Of a stretch of DNA of 25,323 nt, positions 8,086 through 15,698 are shown piece by piece. The position numbers and the translations under genes were made by a program. Positions within the stretch are counted from its first letter, which is position 1. The number at the start of each line of letters is the position of its first letter. The notes beneath the pieces are model-generated. The model was not told the origin of the DNA. It searched no databases and saw only the letters and a program-made list of their open reading frames with translations. The DNA comes from CAZPEV01 sp964585635 (GTDB taxonomy: Bacteria; Zixibacteria; MSB-5A5; GN15; JAAZOE01): positions 1 through 25,323 of the forward strand of contig CAZPEV010000027.1 in NCBI GenBank assembly GCA_964585635.1, in the 5' to 3' direction.

Positions 8086-8940
8086 CTAATCGGACTGGTC
8101 TAGAAAGAATTTCACCGATGTTCCCAGGAGGATGAAATTGACAAAGACGTCAACGACAACAGAGATGATAACCAGGTGATAGACCAGTTCTGGATAAAAG
8201 GAAGCCACAATTTTTTCAGACTCGACCGACGCCCACGAGGGGGGCAAGCCGATCAGGTATGGAACCATCACCAATCCGGCGGCGACAAAGGGATGGCGGG
8301 CGAAAACCGCCAGGCCGCGCCGGATCAACCCCCAGAATGGCCGGCCCCCGACCATGATGCTGGGCAGCAGATAGATCGCCGGGGCATAGATCAACACCGT
8401 CAGGACACGCAACAGCAACGAAGCGGCGAATTGCCGCCGGGGGGCGGTCTGAAGCGAATACCCCAGGACATTCTGGACGAAATCAAGGAAGTACGCGTTG
8501 ACCAGATAAAGGACGGCGATCACGACCGCCCAGACCAGCGTCAGCGACAGATAGCGGCGCCAGGCGTGCGAAAAAGAAATCATAAGGGCGGGCCGCTCGC
8601 CCCGGTAGACGGCTATCAACATGTCGATCATGACGGCACTGAGGAGGGCCTCCGTCAGCAGATTGACTATCACCCGGGCATTGCCGAAAAAGTATGGCAG
8701 AAAGACAAAATGGGCGGGATAATGGTAAAATAAGGGGGCATAGTCCGGCCTGATAAGGCGGACCCATCCCGACATGATGGGGCCGGTCAGCGGAGAAAAA
8801 ATATAGTAATGCACAACCGCGACCGCCAACGCGATCAATCCCTGAAGGAGAAGGGGCGCCCAGAGGATCGGCTGTCCCATTTGTCGGAACACCCGCCCAT
8901 AAAGAAACCAAAATTCCGGCCATCTGACTCGTTGCAACAT
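8086..8940 (-). CDS. Unknown six-helix membrane protein encoded with prsK/prsR
   Basis: A 284-residue protein I do not recognise. It has about six membrane segments (24-48, 90-112, 130-152, 172-194, 215-233, 252-276). Arg-rich loops at about 113-130 and 199-216 probably face the cytoplasm. A Tyr/His/Phe-rich loop (65-85) follows the first helix. No enzyme motif is visible. It ends three bases before prsK and starts 42 bases after the Fn3 lipoprotein gene, so it is almost surely transcribed with both. A role as accessory membrane component of the sensor, or as a transport helper, is possible but unproven. The start at 8940 has GGAGG about 14 bases upstream, rather far. Confidence 0.75.
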   Translation of the reverse strand: MLQRVRWPEFWFLYGRVFRQMGQPILWAPLLLQGLIALAVAVVHYYIFSPLTGPIMSGWVRLIRPDYAPLFYHYPAHFVFLPYFFGNARVIVNLLTEALLSAVMIDMLIAVYRGERPALMISFSHAWRRYLSLTLVWAVVIAVLYLVNAYFLDFVQNVLGYSLQTAPRRQFAASLLLRVLTVLIYAPAIYLLPSIMVGGRPFWGLIRRGLAVFARHPFVAAGLVMVPYLIGLPPSWASVESEKIVASFYPELVYHLVIISVVVDVFVNFILLGTSVKFFLDQSD

Positions 8941-8982
8941 AAGCTTTCTCGATGCCTCCTGACAGATTTCCGCGTCCGTCAG

Positions 8983-10524
8983 CTACGGGATTACGATTAC
9001 CACGATATTCGATCCCGTCTTCAACTCCTGCTTATCGACGACATATATCTGATAGTAATAGGTGCCGGCGGCCGGGACCTTATCGCCGACCGAAGTCGTG
9101 CCGCGCTGGCCTAGCACCTTGATCACCCGTGCCGGATTGAAAGTGACCGGCGGGGTAATGTCTCGAATGAGATAGTAGGAGGCAAAATCGGCGTCGCCGG
9201 CTTCCTCCCAGGTCACATCGACCGCCAGGGAATCGGCCCCCCGCGCAGCCGCAAGGAAGATCGAATCGGGGGCGACGTTCTTGGCGGTCGGCATTGCCAC
9301 CACCGTCGATGGTGCGGAATTGCCGCGACCGTCGAAGACATACAAGCGATAATAGTACAGCGTGGTGTCGGCCAGACCGGTATCGCGATAACTGGTGGTA
9401 TTGGCATTGGTGATGCTGGTCACCAGCGCCGACGTTTGGTCGACCGAGGAAGTCATCGATCTGAATAACCGATAGGCGGCAAAGTCGCCGATGGTCGATT
9501 TGCTCCATTCCAGCATGATCTCCATTGACGATATCGGATAAGCCCGGAGCGGCACCGGATCGGGGGCAAAGGTGGCGGTCAGGCGGGTGGCCGCCTTAAC
9601 GTCGGCAGCACGATTGCCGGCGGCATCGGTGAACTTGCCGGTCACCTCGGCCTGGTTCAACTCGGTCGCCACCGGGATAATGTAATCCGCTTCATATCGG
9701 CCGTCGTCCCTGGTCCTATCTCCACCGAGGCCATTATCGTTCAGCTGAATCTCGCCCAGTCCGGGGATCGTTACCGAGGCTGTTCCCCCCGGTTCGCCGG
9801 CATCGACCATGAAGTGCACCGTGTCGCCGGGTCTGAGGATGGCGCCGGCCGAGCTTTCGGTCACGCTGCGGATCATGGCCACGCGGTCCAAACGAATGCT
9901 GTCGGCGACGAAACGGATCGAGTTCCCGCCGCCATTCAATTGAAAGCGGGCATAGACGACCTTCATGCCATCGCCGTCGGACAGCTCAAAATCAATAGCG
10001 CTGCTGAGATTCTCCCACTGCGCGCCGGCAAAGGTGGAATCATGGGCCAGTTGAATCAGATCAGTCCCGCCGGGAGCCGTCGGAGTAATGGTGACCTGCC
10101 GGCTGTTGGTGTACTGCCGGCCCCCGTCGATATTGATGGCGAAGACGCCTGGCACGGCCGCGATGGCAGTCGACTTCAGACCTTCCAACCCATATCCAGC
10201 CACTGCAGAGACGCGAAAATAGTACTGCCGCCCGTTGACCAGGCCGCTGACGGCATATTGGCTTTCCGCCGTAGAATCGAGCAAATACATGGCGGCGGTG
10301 GCCGAAGAATCGGAGAAATATATCTTGTATCGGCTGACGGCGGAAGGATTGTTCACATGCCAGGCCAGGCGGACTTGACCGTCGCCGATGGATGCCGTCA
10401 GGCCGATGGGAGTCTCCGGTTGAGGCGGCAGCTTGAGGACGCCGCTGGGAGGGGCAACATTATTATTGCATCCAACGGCAAATAGGCCGCCGAGTATCAG
10501 CACGCTGCAGAGTATGCTTTTCAT
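8983..10524 (-). CDS. Fibronectin type III repeat lipoprotein
   Basis: A 513-residue exported protein. The signal peptide ends in FAVGC, giving Cys19 as the likely lipidated residue, followed by an Asn-rich start. Residues 38-125 are a first Fn3 domain. The 128-215 region (INIDGGRQYTN...) resembles the Ig-like domain often found in extracellular proteins of anaerobes. Residues 225-320 carry a LNDNGLGGDRTRDDGRYEA motif typical of Ig-like surface modules. Two further Fn3 domains follow (about 323-413 and 415-513; each has the YYYRLYV/YYYQIYV strand). No catalytic motif is seen. It is probably anchored in the outer membrane and binds a surface ligand. It lies eight bases after the PEGA gene and heads toward prsK. 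Confidence 0.8.
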   Translation of the reverse strand: MKSILCSVLILGGLFAVGCNNNVAPPSGVLKLPPQPETPIGLTASIGDGQVRLAWHVNNPSAVSRYKIYFSDSSATAAMYLLDSTAESQYAVSGLVNGRQYYFRVSAVAGYGLEGLKSTAIAAVPGVFAINIDGGRQYTNSRQVTITPTAPGGTDLIQLAHDSTFAGAQWENLSSAIDFELSDGDGMKVVYARFQLNGGGNSIRFVADSIRLDRVAMIRSVTESSAGAILRPGDTVHFMVDAGEPGGTASVTIPGLGEIQLNDNGLGGDRTRDDGRYEADYIIPVATELNQAEVTGKFTDAAGNRAADVKAATRLTATFAPDPVPLRAYPISSMEIMLEWSKSTIGDFAAYRLFRSMTSSVDQTSALVTSITNANTTSYRDTGLADTTLYYYRLYVFDGRGNSAPSTVVAMPTAKNVAPDSIFLAAARGADSLAVDVTWEEAGDADFASYYLIRDITPPVTFNPARVIKVLGQRGTTSVGDKVPAAGTYYYQIYVVDKQELKTGSNIVVIVIP

Positions 10525-10532
10525 AGCCGCCC

Positions 10533-11267
10533 TCAGAACCTTAACGCCAGCCGAACCGCGGCACCCTGGCCATCCACGCTGGGAACGACGGTCAGGGCCT
10601 TGTATTCGGTATAGTTGTTGAAGTCGGGAAACAATGCGAAGGCATCGAGCAGATTAAGCGCATAGATGCCCGCGGCCGCGATCGTTACGATGTTGAGTCT
10701 GTCTTCCGCATCGTTGGCTTTTTCCTGAGCCTCCTGCATCTGCGCATTCAGTCGCGGAATCTCGCTCCATTGGGTCACCGCCGCCCGGGCCGATACCCGT
10801 TCTCGATACGTATCGAGTTTATTGTCGTAATCGTACTTGGCTATGGCATAGCCGACGCCCGAGGCCAGGGCGCCGACAAAAAACAGCGTCGATTTTACCT
10901 GACTGCCATAGTACCGCTGCCCCCACCCGGGAATGATCGCCGACCGGAATAGGGCCTTGATTCGCGTTTTAGGAGTCAGCTTGACGCTTATGTCGGTGGC
11001 CTTCGTCTCCGAGAAGTAGACCGCCGAACGGTGCCGTTCGTACCCATCCCGCGTGACTTCAATCTCGTATCTTCCGCTCAGCGAACGATCAAACCGGACC
11101 GGGGTCACGCCGGATAGCGATACTTCACCCCGTAACGAGACCAGCGCACCCTGAGGGTCGGAGCTGACCGAGACGTTTCCATCATTCTGGGCTGAAACGG
11201 CTGTGGCAAAGCAGAAGAGACCGAAAGCCAGGCATGCGCTATGCACCCATCGTAGAGCCAGATACAT
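10533..11267 (-). CDS. PEGA-domain protein with DUF5683-like C-terminal part
   Basis: A 244-residue exported protein. A signal peptide ends near AVSAQ (residue 27). Residues 30-95 form a PEGA domain (VSSDPQGALVSL, then YEIEVTRDGY), a small surface fold. The part from about 100 has IIPGWGQRYYGS, the signature of DUF5683-type membrane proteins, with two hydrophobic segments flanking a charged, probably coiled region (135-180). It is first in the operon leading to prsK/prsR. It starts 25 bases after the predicted transcription start, with AAAGGGA seven bases before the ATG. It likely sits in the cell envelope; its biochemical role is unknown. Confidence 0.8.
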   Translation of the reverse strand: MYLALRWVHSACLAFGLFCFATAVSAQNDGNVSVSSDPQGALVSLRGEVSLSGVTPVRFDRSLSGRYEIEVTRDGYERHRSAVYFSETKATDISVKLTPKTRIKALFRSAIIPGWGQRYYGSQVKSTLFFVGALASGVGYAIAKYDYDNKLDTYRERVSARAAVTQWSEIPRLNAQMQEAQEKANDAEDRLNIVTIAAAGIYALNLLDAFALFPDFNNYTEYKALTVVPSVDGQGAAVRLALRF

Positions 11268-11298
11268 GGCAAAATCCCTTTTACCTTAATTTTCGGGG

Positions 11299-11327
11299 AA
11301 TATATCCATTCCTTGACTTCATGGCAA
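11299..11327 (-). promoter_or_regulatory. Sigma70-type promoter of the PEGA-Fn3-prsK-prsR operon
   Basis: On the - strand TTGCCA (11322-11327) and TATATT (11299-11304) are 17 bases apart, each one mismatch from consensus. The predicted start of transcription is about 25 bases before the PEGA gene. The site lies just after the terminator of the sugar transferase, so the operon begins its own transcript here. Confidence 0.7.
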
Positions 11328-11345
11328 CAAAAACAACCTGCCCGC

Positions 11346-11375
11346 GACAAAAAACCGCACCGAAGGGGCGCGGTT
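11346..11375 (-). terminator. Rho-independent terminator of the sugar transferase gene
   Basis: On the - strand the arms AACCGCGCC (11367-11375) and GGTGCGGTT (11353-11361) pair over nine positions with one mismatch, around a short CCTTC loop. Six T follow (complement of 11347-11352 and overlapping the arm). It sits 25 bases after the stop at 11400. Confidence 0.85.
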
Positions 11376-11399
11376 CTTATCGACCATGCCATTCGAGAT

Positions 11400-12311
11400 T
11401 TAGAAAGCGCCCTTGCCGGTCACGACGACGACGACCGTTCGCAAAATGATCTTGACATCCTGCCAGAGGCTCCAGTTCTGAATATATTCCAGATCATAGT
11501 GCACTTTTCGGACGACCGAGGCCACCGATGAATCGTACCCATTCTCGATTTGGGCCAGACCGGTCAATCCCGGCTTGACGGTGAGGCGTTTGTCGTAGTT
11601 TTCCACCTGGGAGCACAACTCCATCACGAAGACGGGGCGTTCCGGCCGCGGCCCGACGAGCGACATTTGTCCCAGCAAGACGTTGATGAATTGGGGTATT
11701 TCGTCCAGGCGGGTCTTTCTCATGAATCGCCCCAGGCGAGTTATGCGGGGATCGTTCTGCGTTGCCCAGACCGGTCCACATTTCTTTTCGGCGTCCGCCA
11801 CCATGGTTCGGAACTTGATGACATTGAAAGGACGCCCCTTAAGGTCACCCCGGCGGCGATCCCGCTCCGTCCGGCCCAAGACCGAATTGCTCCCCTGCCG
11901 CCTCTGGGTGCGCCGGCGATTGTGCCCGACGCGGGATTGGCGATAAAATACCGGGCCGGGGGAATCCAGCTTGATGACGATCGGCAAGATCACAAAAAGC
12001 GGGGAGGTCAAGATCAGGCCGACGATCGCTCCCAGGAGGTCGACGCCCCGCTTAAAAAGACCTCCGAGCTTTCCACGTATCGTCGCCGAGGGATTGATGA
12101 CATGGACCGAGCGACCAAGGATGAACATACCCAACACGAAATTCGCCCGGATATACTCCGAAAAGAGGTAACTAAGCCGTTGGATCAAGCCGGGTTTGTC
12201 GGCGGCATTTCCGACCAGCGACCACGATGTGTACCGTTCCAGATGCACCCGGCGGGCGGTTCGGACCGCCAGCTCTTGGTAACCCTGTGCACCGGCAGTA
12301 TTTGTCAGCAT
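11400..12311 (-). CDS. Polyprenyl-phosphate sugar-1-phosphate transferase (WcaJ/WbaP/PssY family)
   Basis: A 303-residue enzyme of the Bac_transf family, which moves a sugar phosphate from a nucleotide sugar to undecaprenyl phosphate and so starts an exopolysaccharide repeat unit. It has one membrane hairpin (89-112, KRGVDLLGAIVG then LTSPLFVILP), SPGPVFYRQSRVG (117-129), the active-site LDEIPQ (202-207) and VGPRPE (219-224), then KPGLTGLAQ (246-254). It lacks the long N-terminal membrane and CoA-binding part of WbaP; about 80 unrecognised residues stand there. A basic insert (130-160, rich in Arg) separates two normally adjacent motifs. The start follows GGGGG at nine bases. It is transcribed alone. 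Confidence 0.88.
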   Translation of the reverse strand: MLTNTAGAQGYQELAVRTARRVHLERYTSWSLVGNAADKPGLIQRLSYLFSEYIRANFVLGMFILGRSVHVINPSATIRGKLGGLFKRGVDLLGAIVGLILTSPLFVILPIVIKLDSPGPVFYRQSRVGHNRRRTQRRQGSNSVLGRTERDRRRGDLKGRPFNVIKFRTMVADAEKKCGPVWATQNDPRITRLGRFMRKTRLDEIPQFINVLLGQMSLVGPRPERPVFVMELCSQVENYDKRLTVKPGLTGLAQIENGYDSSVASVVRKVHYDLEYIQNWSLWQDVKIILRTVVVVVTGKGAF

Positions 12312-12790
12312 ATATATGAACCCCCATAAGGACTTTCCCTGTCAGTTGCATTATTCCCGTGCTGGTGGCTCGGGCGAAGAAGACTTTTCTGCACGTTCTC
12401 TGTGGAAACCCTGCGAGAGGCAATCTTTGCTGCCGAAATAGTGATACGCGGCATTTGGGTTGGTAATTGCCCCCTTTTGCGATTCGTTGCCGCTGTCGTT
12501 CGGCCGTATTCCATTATCCTCATTCTACTCCTGACAACCATATTTCATGCGGATTTCGATTCCCTCTACTGTTCGGATCAAGTTTAGCAAAATGACTGCC
12601 AAGGCGGCAGGCTCGCGGGGAAAAATAAAGAATGGAATTGCCGTCGGCGGCGAAATGCTATCGCCATGGATTACAAGGCATTAGACGACACATCGTGGAA
12701 TATTTAGGCCTAATATATTTTATAAGAATCGCGGTCAGCCTTGCTGTCTTGATCATTAATGAAATCGAGCGCATATAAGTTGCAATCATC
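12312..12790 (-). other. Long leader or intergenic region upstream of the sugar transferase
   Basis: About 480 bases without a convincing gene on either strand. It is AT-rich around 12700-12730 and holds the perfect palindrome TTAGGCCTAA (12704-12713). A small CTGCC-N5-GGCAG hairpin lies near 12600. If the sigma54-like site at 12791-12806 is used, this becomes an untranslated leader of about 470 bases. No known riboswitch pattern was recognised. Confidence 0.4.
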
Positions 12791-12806
12791 TGCACTGGAA
12801 TGGCCA
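12791..12806 (-). promoter_or_regulatory. Candidate sigma54 (-24/-12) promoter upstream of the sugar transferase
   Basis: The - strand reads TGGCCATTCCAGTGCA: the invariant GG (-24) and GC (-12) are exactly ten bases apart, with TGGC and TGCA matching consensus and the CG after TGGCA missing. It lies directly after the PorV terminator. The distance to the sugar transferase start is 480 bases, so the assignment is weak. A chance match of this quality is expected about once per 25 kb. Confidence 0.35.
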
Positions 12807-12821
12807 ATACTTGAACACTCA

Positions 12822-12855
12822 CAACAAAGGGGCTGGAAGCGTTGCTTCCAGCCCC
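12822..12855 (-). terminator. Rho-independent terminator of the PorV-like gene
   Basis: GGGGCTGGAAGC (12829-12840) and GCTTCCAGCCCC (12844-12855) form a perfect 12-base-pair stem with a three-base loop. On the - strand it is followed by TTTGTTGT. It lies about 47 bases after the stop at 12903. The T tract is on the - strand side only. Confidence 0.85.
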
Positions 12856-12902
12856 TCTTCTCATAGATAATGAATCGTACTATTGGAGGTTCAGTCGGAG
12901 CC

Positions 12903-13829
12903 TTACCACCAAAAACTCAATGAGAAATTATGGATGGCGTCCCCGCCGTACTCGGTCGACGGACTGAACGTATAGTCAAATCGCCCGGAGCCATAGGCGA
13001 AGCCGGCACCCAAGTCATAACCCACTGACGAGATTCCCGGATAAGTCCCTTCCTGGTATGTAAGTCCAGACCTGATATAGAATTGACGATCGAAGTTGAA
13101 CTCAAAGCCATTGTGAATCGACATCGATCCCTTGATTGGCGCGTGCGCCTCGATAGCAACCAGGGCCTGGTCATTAAGTTGTTTCAAGGCCAACCCGACA
13201 CGAAACGCCGCCGGCAGATCTTCGGAATAAGACATAAATTTCATGCCGGTGCCGAAGTTGGTGGCTGCCAAGCCAATTCGGATCTTGTCGAAGTCGGCCA
13301 GCAGGCCGATATCGCCGGCAAAGGCCGTCCCTTTGATGATATCGAAGGATTGCTCTATGTATTTCCCGGTCAACCCGATCGAGACGACCTCGCTGACATT
13401 ATAGGAGGCTGACAGCGACGCTGCCAGGTTGTACATCGAAAGCTCATCGCCGGGATTGCCATCCTCGTCATAGGAGGTAAAATGGCCGTATCCCAAGTAC
13501 GTCAGGCCGACTCCGAACGAAATCACACGACCGGGTATGGCAGCGTTCAAATTTTCAACCTTGGTATCCTGGTACCAGCTATAATGAGAAAACTGCATCT
13601 GTCCGCGAGCCAGACGGCTTAGGCCGGCCGGATTCCAGTACACGGCCGAAGCATCATCGGCAATGGCAGTAAACGCCTCCCCCATGCCCATCGCCTTGGC
13701 CCCAACGCCAACGCCGAGAAAGGCGGCGGTGGTAACCCCGCTGTCGGCGGCAATGGTAATATTGCCAAAAACGGCGGCAACGACGGCAGCCAGCGCCCAG
13801 ATGATGATGATCAGCCTAATCGTTCTCAT
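12903..13829 (-). CDS. PorV/PorQ-family outer-membrane protein
   Basis: A 308-residue protein with a signal peptide (hydrophobic 5-25, cut near AAD). The mature start has the PorV/PorQ signature: GVGVGAKAMGMGEAFTAIAD, then a DASAVYWNPAGLSRL block. The rest alternates short strands with Gly and aromatic residues and ends in Phe-Trp-Trp, as beta-barrel proteins do. PorV shuttles type IX secretion substrates in Bacteroidetes; in other FCB phyla the family is broader and its role unclear. No Por secretion gene is in the window. It is transcribed alone from a strong sigma54-type promoter with a short leader and ends at a strong terminator. Confidence 0.85.
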   Translation of the reverse strand: MRTIRLIIIIWALAAVVAAVFGNITIAADSGVTTAAFLGVGVGAKAMGMGEAFTAIADDASAVYWNPAGLSRLARGQMQFSHYSWYQDTKVENLNAAIPGRVISFGVGLTYLGYGHFTSYDEDGNPGDELSMYNLAASLSASYNVSEVVSIGLTGKYIEQSFDIIKGTAFAGDIGLLADFDKIRIGLAATNFGTGMKFMSYSEDLPAAFRVGLALKQLNDQALVAIEAHAPIKGSMSIHNGFEFNFDRQFYIRSGLTYQEGTYPGISSVGYDLGAGFAYGSGRFDYTFSPSTEYGGDAIHNFSLSFWW

Positions 13830-13870
13830 GCGTACCTGCCCCGTTTCGTTAAGGTTCGGCGGAACGTAAT

Positions 13871-13886
13871 TGCAACCATCATGCCG
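13871..13886 (-). promoter_or_regulatory. Sigma54 (-24/-12) promoter of the PorV-like gene
   Basis: The - strand reads CGGCATGATGGTTGCA. It matches the consensus TGGCAYR-N4-TTGCW at every fixed position but the first T. The -24 GG (13884-13885) and -12 GC (13872-13873) are exactly ten bases apart. Transcription would start near 13860, about 30 bases before the ATG at 13829. Such a promoter needs an enhancer-binding activator; two are encoded in this window. Confidence 0.75.
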
Positions 13887-14437
13887 CGCAACGGGAGATA
13901 CGGCGCCTCTGTCCAGGCAGTGTCACCACCACGAACGACGCAATCGTATCGAATTGTCTTATATGGTATTAGGTGATTATTTGAAAGCATCACTCAAATT
14001 CATCCCTGATTTTCATAGGCGGTTCGTCGGACTTCTCCATCACCAGTTTTGCTCAACAACTGAACGGGTTGACGTTCAAACTACCCACTCGCTCCCTAAG
14101 GTTTTGCTCCTGAACGGCTTAATAAGAGCTGTTCAAGGGCTGAACGCGTCCTTCATTTGATCGGCCTTTTCAGGCCCCAACTTGACGAAAACCTCCCGTT
14201 GTACATCGGTCTCTTCACCAGCTCTCTTCCCAAACCAATCGGAAACCTATGGAGATTTATAATTCTTTGTCAATCTAAATATTGGGACAAGAAAGCGCTC
14301 CATTGGCTGACAATCCTGCGGCAACCTGATCCTATGGGGTGCCGCTCTGTAAGACCAGACGACGGGTAACAGAAAGCATCGCTTTGCGGCAAGTACGGAG
14401 ACAGAGAGCGGGCGGGATTGCCCCCCGGCCGCTGGGG
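13887..14437. other. Intergenic region with TGAAC half-site cluster (likely enhancer)
   Basis: About 550 bases without a credible gene. It contains TGAACG-N6-CGTTCA (14061-14078), a perfect inverted repeat, then TGAACGGCT...AGCTGTTCA (14111-14135, one mismatch), then TGAACG (14141-14146) followed by CTTCA. The forward half-sites start at 14061, 14111 and 14141, near-integral helical spacings (50 and 30 bases). They lie 175-285 bases upstream of the sigma54 promoter, the usual distance for activator sites. The remainder (14160-14437) shows only a weak AAAGC/GCTTT hairpin after the M48 gene. Confidence 0.5.
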
Positions 14438-15286
14438 TTACTTGCCCGAAGTCGAGGGCGATTGCGGTTTCGGCGGCGGCAATCGCTTTTTCAGCTGCTG
14501 AAATCGCGGCGTGTTCCCTGTCAGACCGACCGAAAGGGGCGCCATGCGTGAAATTTCGCTTTTCGCCGCGGCAATCCGGCTTTGCGTATCCGGATGACTG
14601 GAACTCAGTTTTTCGAAAAATCCTTCCGGCTGGTTTCCAGACAAAGCCGCTAATTTTTCAAACATCGCCACCGCCCCATTCGGATTCCAACCGGCCCGGG
14701 TCATGTAGGTAATGCCGAAATTGTCGGCTTCGCTTTCCTCGGAGCGAGAATATCCCTGAAGGATTATGCCCAGCGCCGTTTGGGCGAGGGCTTGAGTGTT
14801 TTGCGACTTTTGTCCCAGGGCAAGGTCAAGGAGTATCGTCGCCCCCATGGCCATCTGGAGCTGCTTGATGCCATGACGGCCGACGACGTGGCTGATCTCA
14901 TGGGCCATGACGGCTGCCAGCTCCGACTCCTGATCCACCGCCCGAATCAGGCCGCTGTAAACATAGACGAATCCGCCGGGCGTGGCAAAGGCGTTTACCT
15001 GATCCGATTCGATGACGGCAAAATGAAACGGCAGATCCTTTCGATCCGATACCGCCACGACCTTCTGCCCCATTTCAGATACATAGGACTGCCAGAGTGA
15101 ATCGTTAAGTAACTTCTCCGATGATCGGACCTGCTGATCCATCTCCTTGCCGATAGATACCTCTTGATCGGTGGATATCAGAATCAGCGACTTTTGTCCG
15201 CCCGGCCCGGTAGTGGCACATGACAGCCCCAGCACGGTCGCCAAGCCGATCAGCAGCATTCCCAGCATGGGCTTCAGGTTTGGCAT
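14438..15286 (-). CDS. M48-family zinc metallopeptidase, probable lipoprotein
   Basis: A 282-residue peptidase. A hydrophobic signal (7-22) precedes Cys23 (GLSC), a loose lipobox. The zinc site is HEISH (His129, Glu130, His133) with the third ligand Glu184 in EESEADNFG. An AFATPGGFVYVYSGL stretch (99-113) matches the BepA/LoiP/YcaL group, which process or degrade outer-membrane proteins in the periplasm. The C-terminal tail is Pro/Lys-rich (266-282). It is last in a four-gene set, four bases after the DUF4870-like gene, with AAGGTG before its ATG. No clear terminator follows. Confidence 0.88.
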   Translation of the reverse strand: MPNLKPMLGMLLIGLATVLGLSCATTGPGGQKSLILISTDQEVSIGKEMDQQVRSSEKLLNDSLWQSYVSEMGQKVVAVSDRKDLPFHFAVIESDQVNAFATPGGFVYVYSGLIRAVDQESELAAVMAHEISHVVGRHGIKQLQMAMGATILLDLALGQKSQNTQALAQTALGIILQGYSRSEESEADNFGITYMTRAGWNPNGAVAMFEKLAALSGNQPEGFFEKLSSSHPDTQSRIAAAKSEISRMAPLSVGLTGNTPRFQQLKKRLPPPKPQSPSTSGK

Positions 15287-15290
15287 ATGG

Positions 15291-15686
15291 TCACACCTTC
15301 AGCTTATCCGCAACATCGCCGATCAGCGGCAGTTTATGCATCTTTCCCTGCATGGCGAACATGGCTCCGGCGACGGCCGCTCCGATGCAGGCAATAATCA
15401 TCACGGTCCAGAAAAGCTGACTTAAGTGCGGGAAGGAGAAGATGAAGGCGACGATTTCGAGAAAAAACAGGACCAGACCCTGGCGGGCGTGGAAATAGGC
15501 ATAGGGATCATCGCGCATTTTAAGCAGCGGCACAAAGCAGATGAAGGGGATATAGGCCATAACCGCGGCCATACGCTGTTCCTCGGTCGGCATGCCGGCG
15601 AGCCCGGCCGGCTCCCCCCCTGGAGCCTGCTCTTGCTCCGGGGACGGCGTCTCGGACTGGCCGTGGTCGAAGAATGAATCAGCCAT
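15291..15686 (-). CDS. DUF4870/Tic20-like small membrane protein
   Basis: A 131-residue protein. An acidic, Pro/Gln/Glu-rich N-terminal region (1-35) is followed by MAAVMAYIPFICFVPLL, a short loop with YAYFHARQGLVLFF (61-74), and two further hydrophobic segments (75-90, 93-110). The HARQG-like motif between helices is the mark of DUF4870/Tic20-like proteins, whose function is unknown. The gene lies 12 bases after the GH57 stop and four before the M48 start, so it belongs to the same transcript. Confidence 0.75.
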   Translation of the reverse strand: MADSFFDHGQSETPSPEQEQAPGGEPAGLAGMPTEEQRMAAVMAYIPFICFVPLLKMRDDPYAYFHARQGLVLFFLEIVAFIFSFPHLSQLFWTVMIIACIGAAVAGAMFAMQGKMHKLPLIGDVADKLKV

Positions 15687-15698
15687 CGAACCTCCGGA

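Noticed and set aside
12419..12435. Sigma54-like CGGCAGCAAAGATTGCC about 110 bases before the sugar transferase
   Set aside because: GG and GC are 11 bases apart instead of ten; this spacing is strict for sigma54.
12456..12470. Sigma54-like TGGGTTGGTAATTGC on the + strand
   Set aside because: Spacing is right, but no credible + strand gene lies downstream and the CAC part is missing.
13870..14160. Possible + strand gene of 96 codons
   Set aside because: It starts inside the sigma54 promoter of the PorV-like gene. It has no ribosome binding site and no recognisable protein features.
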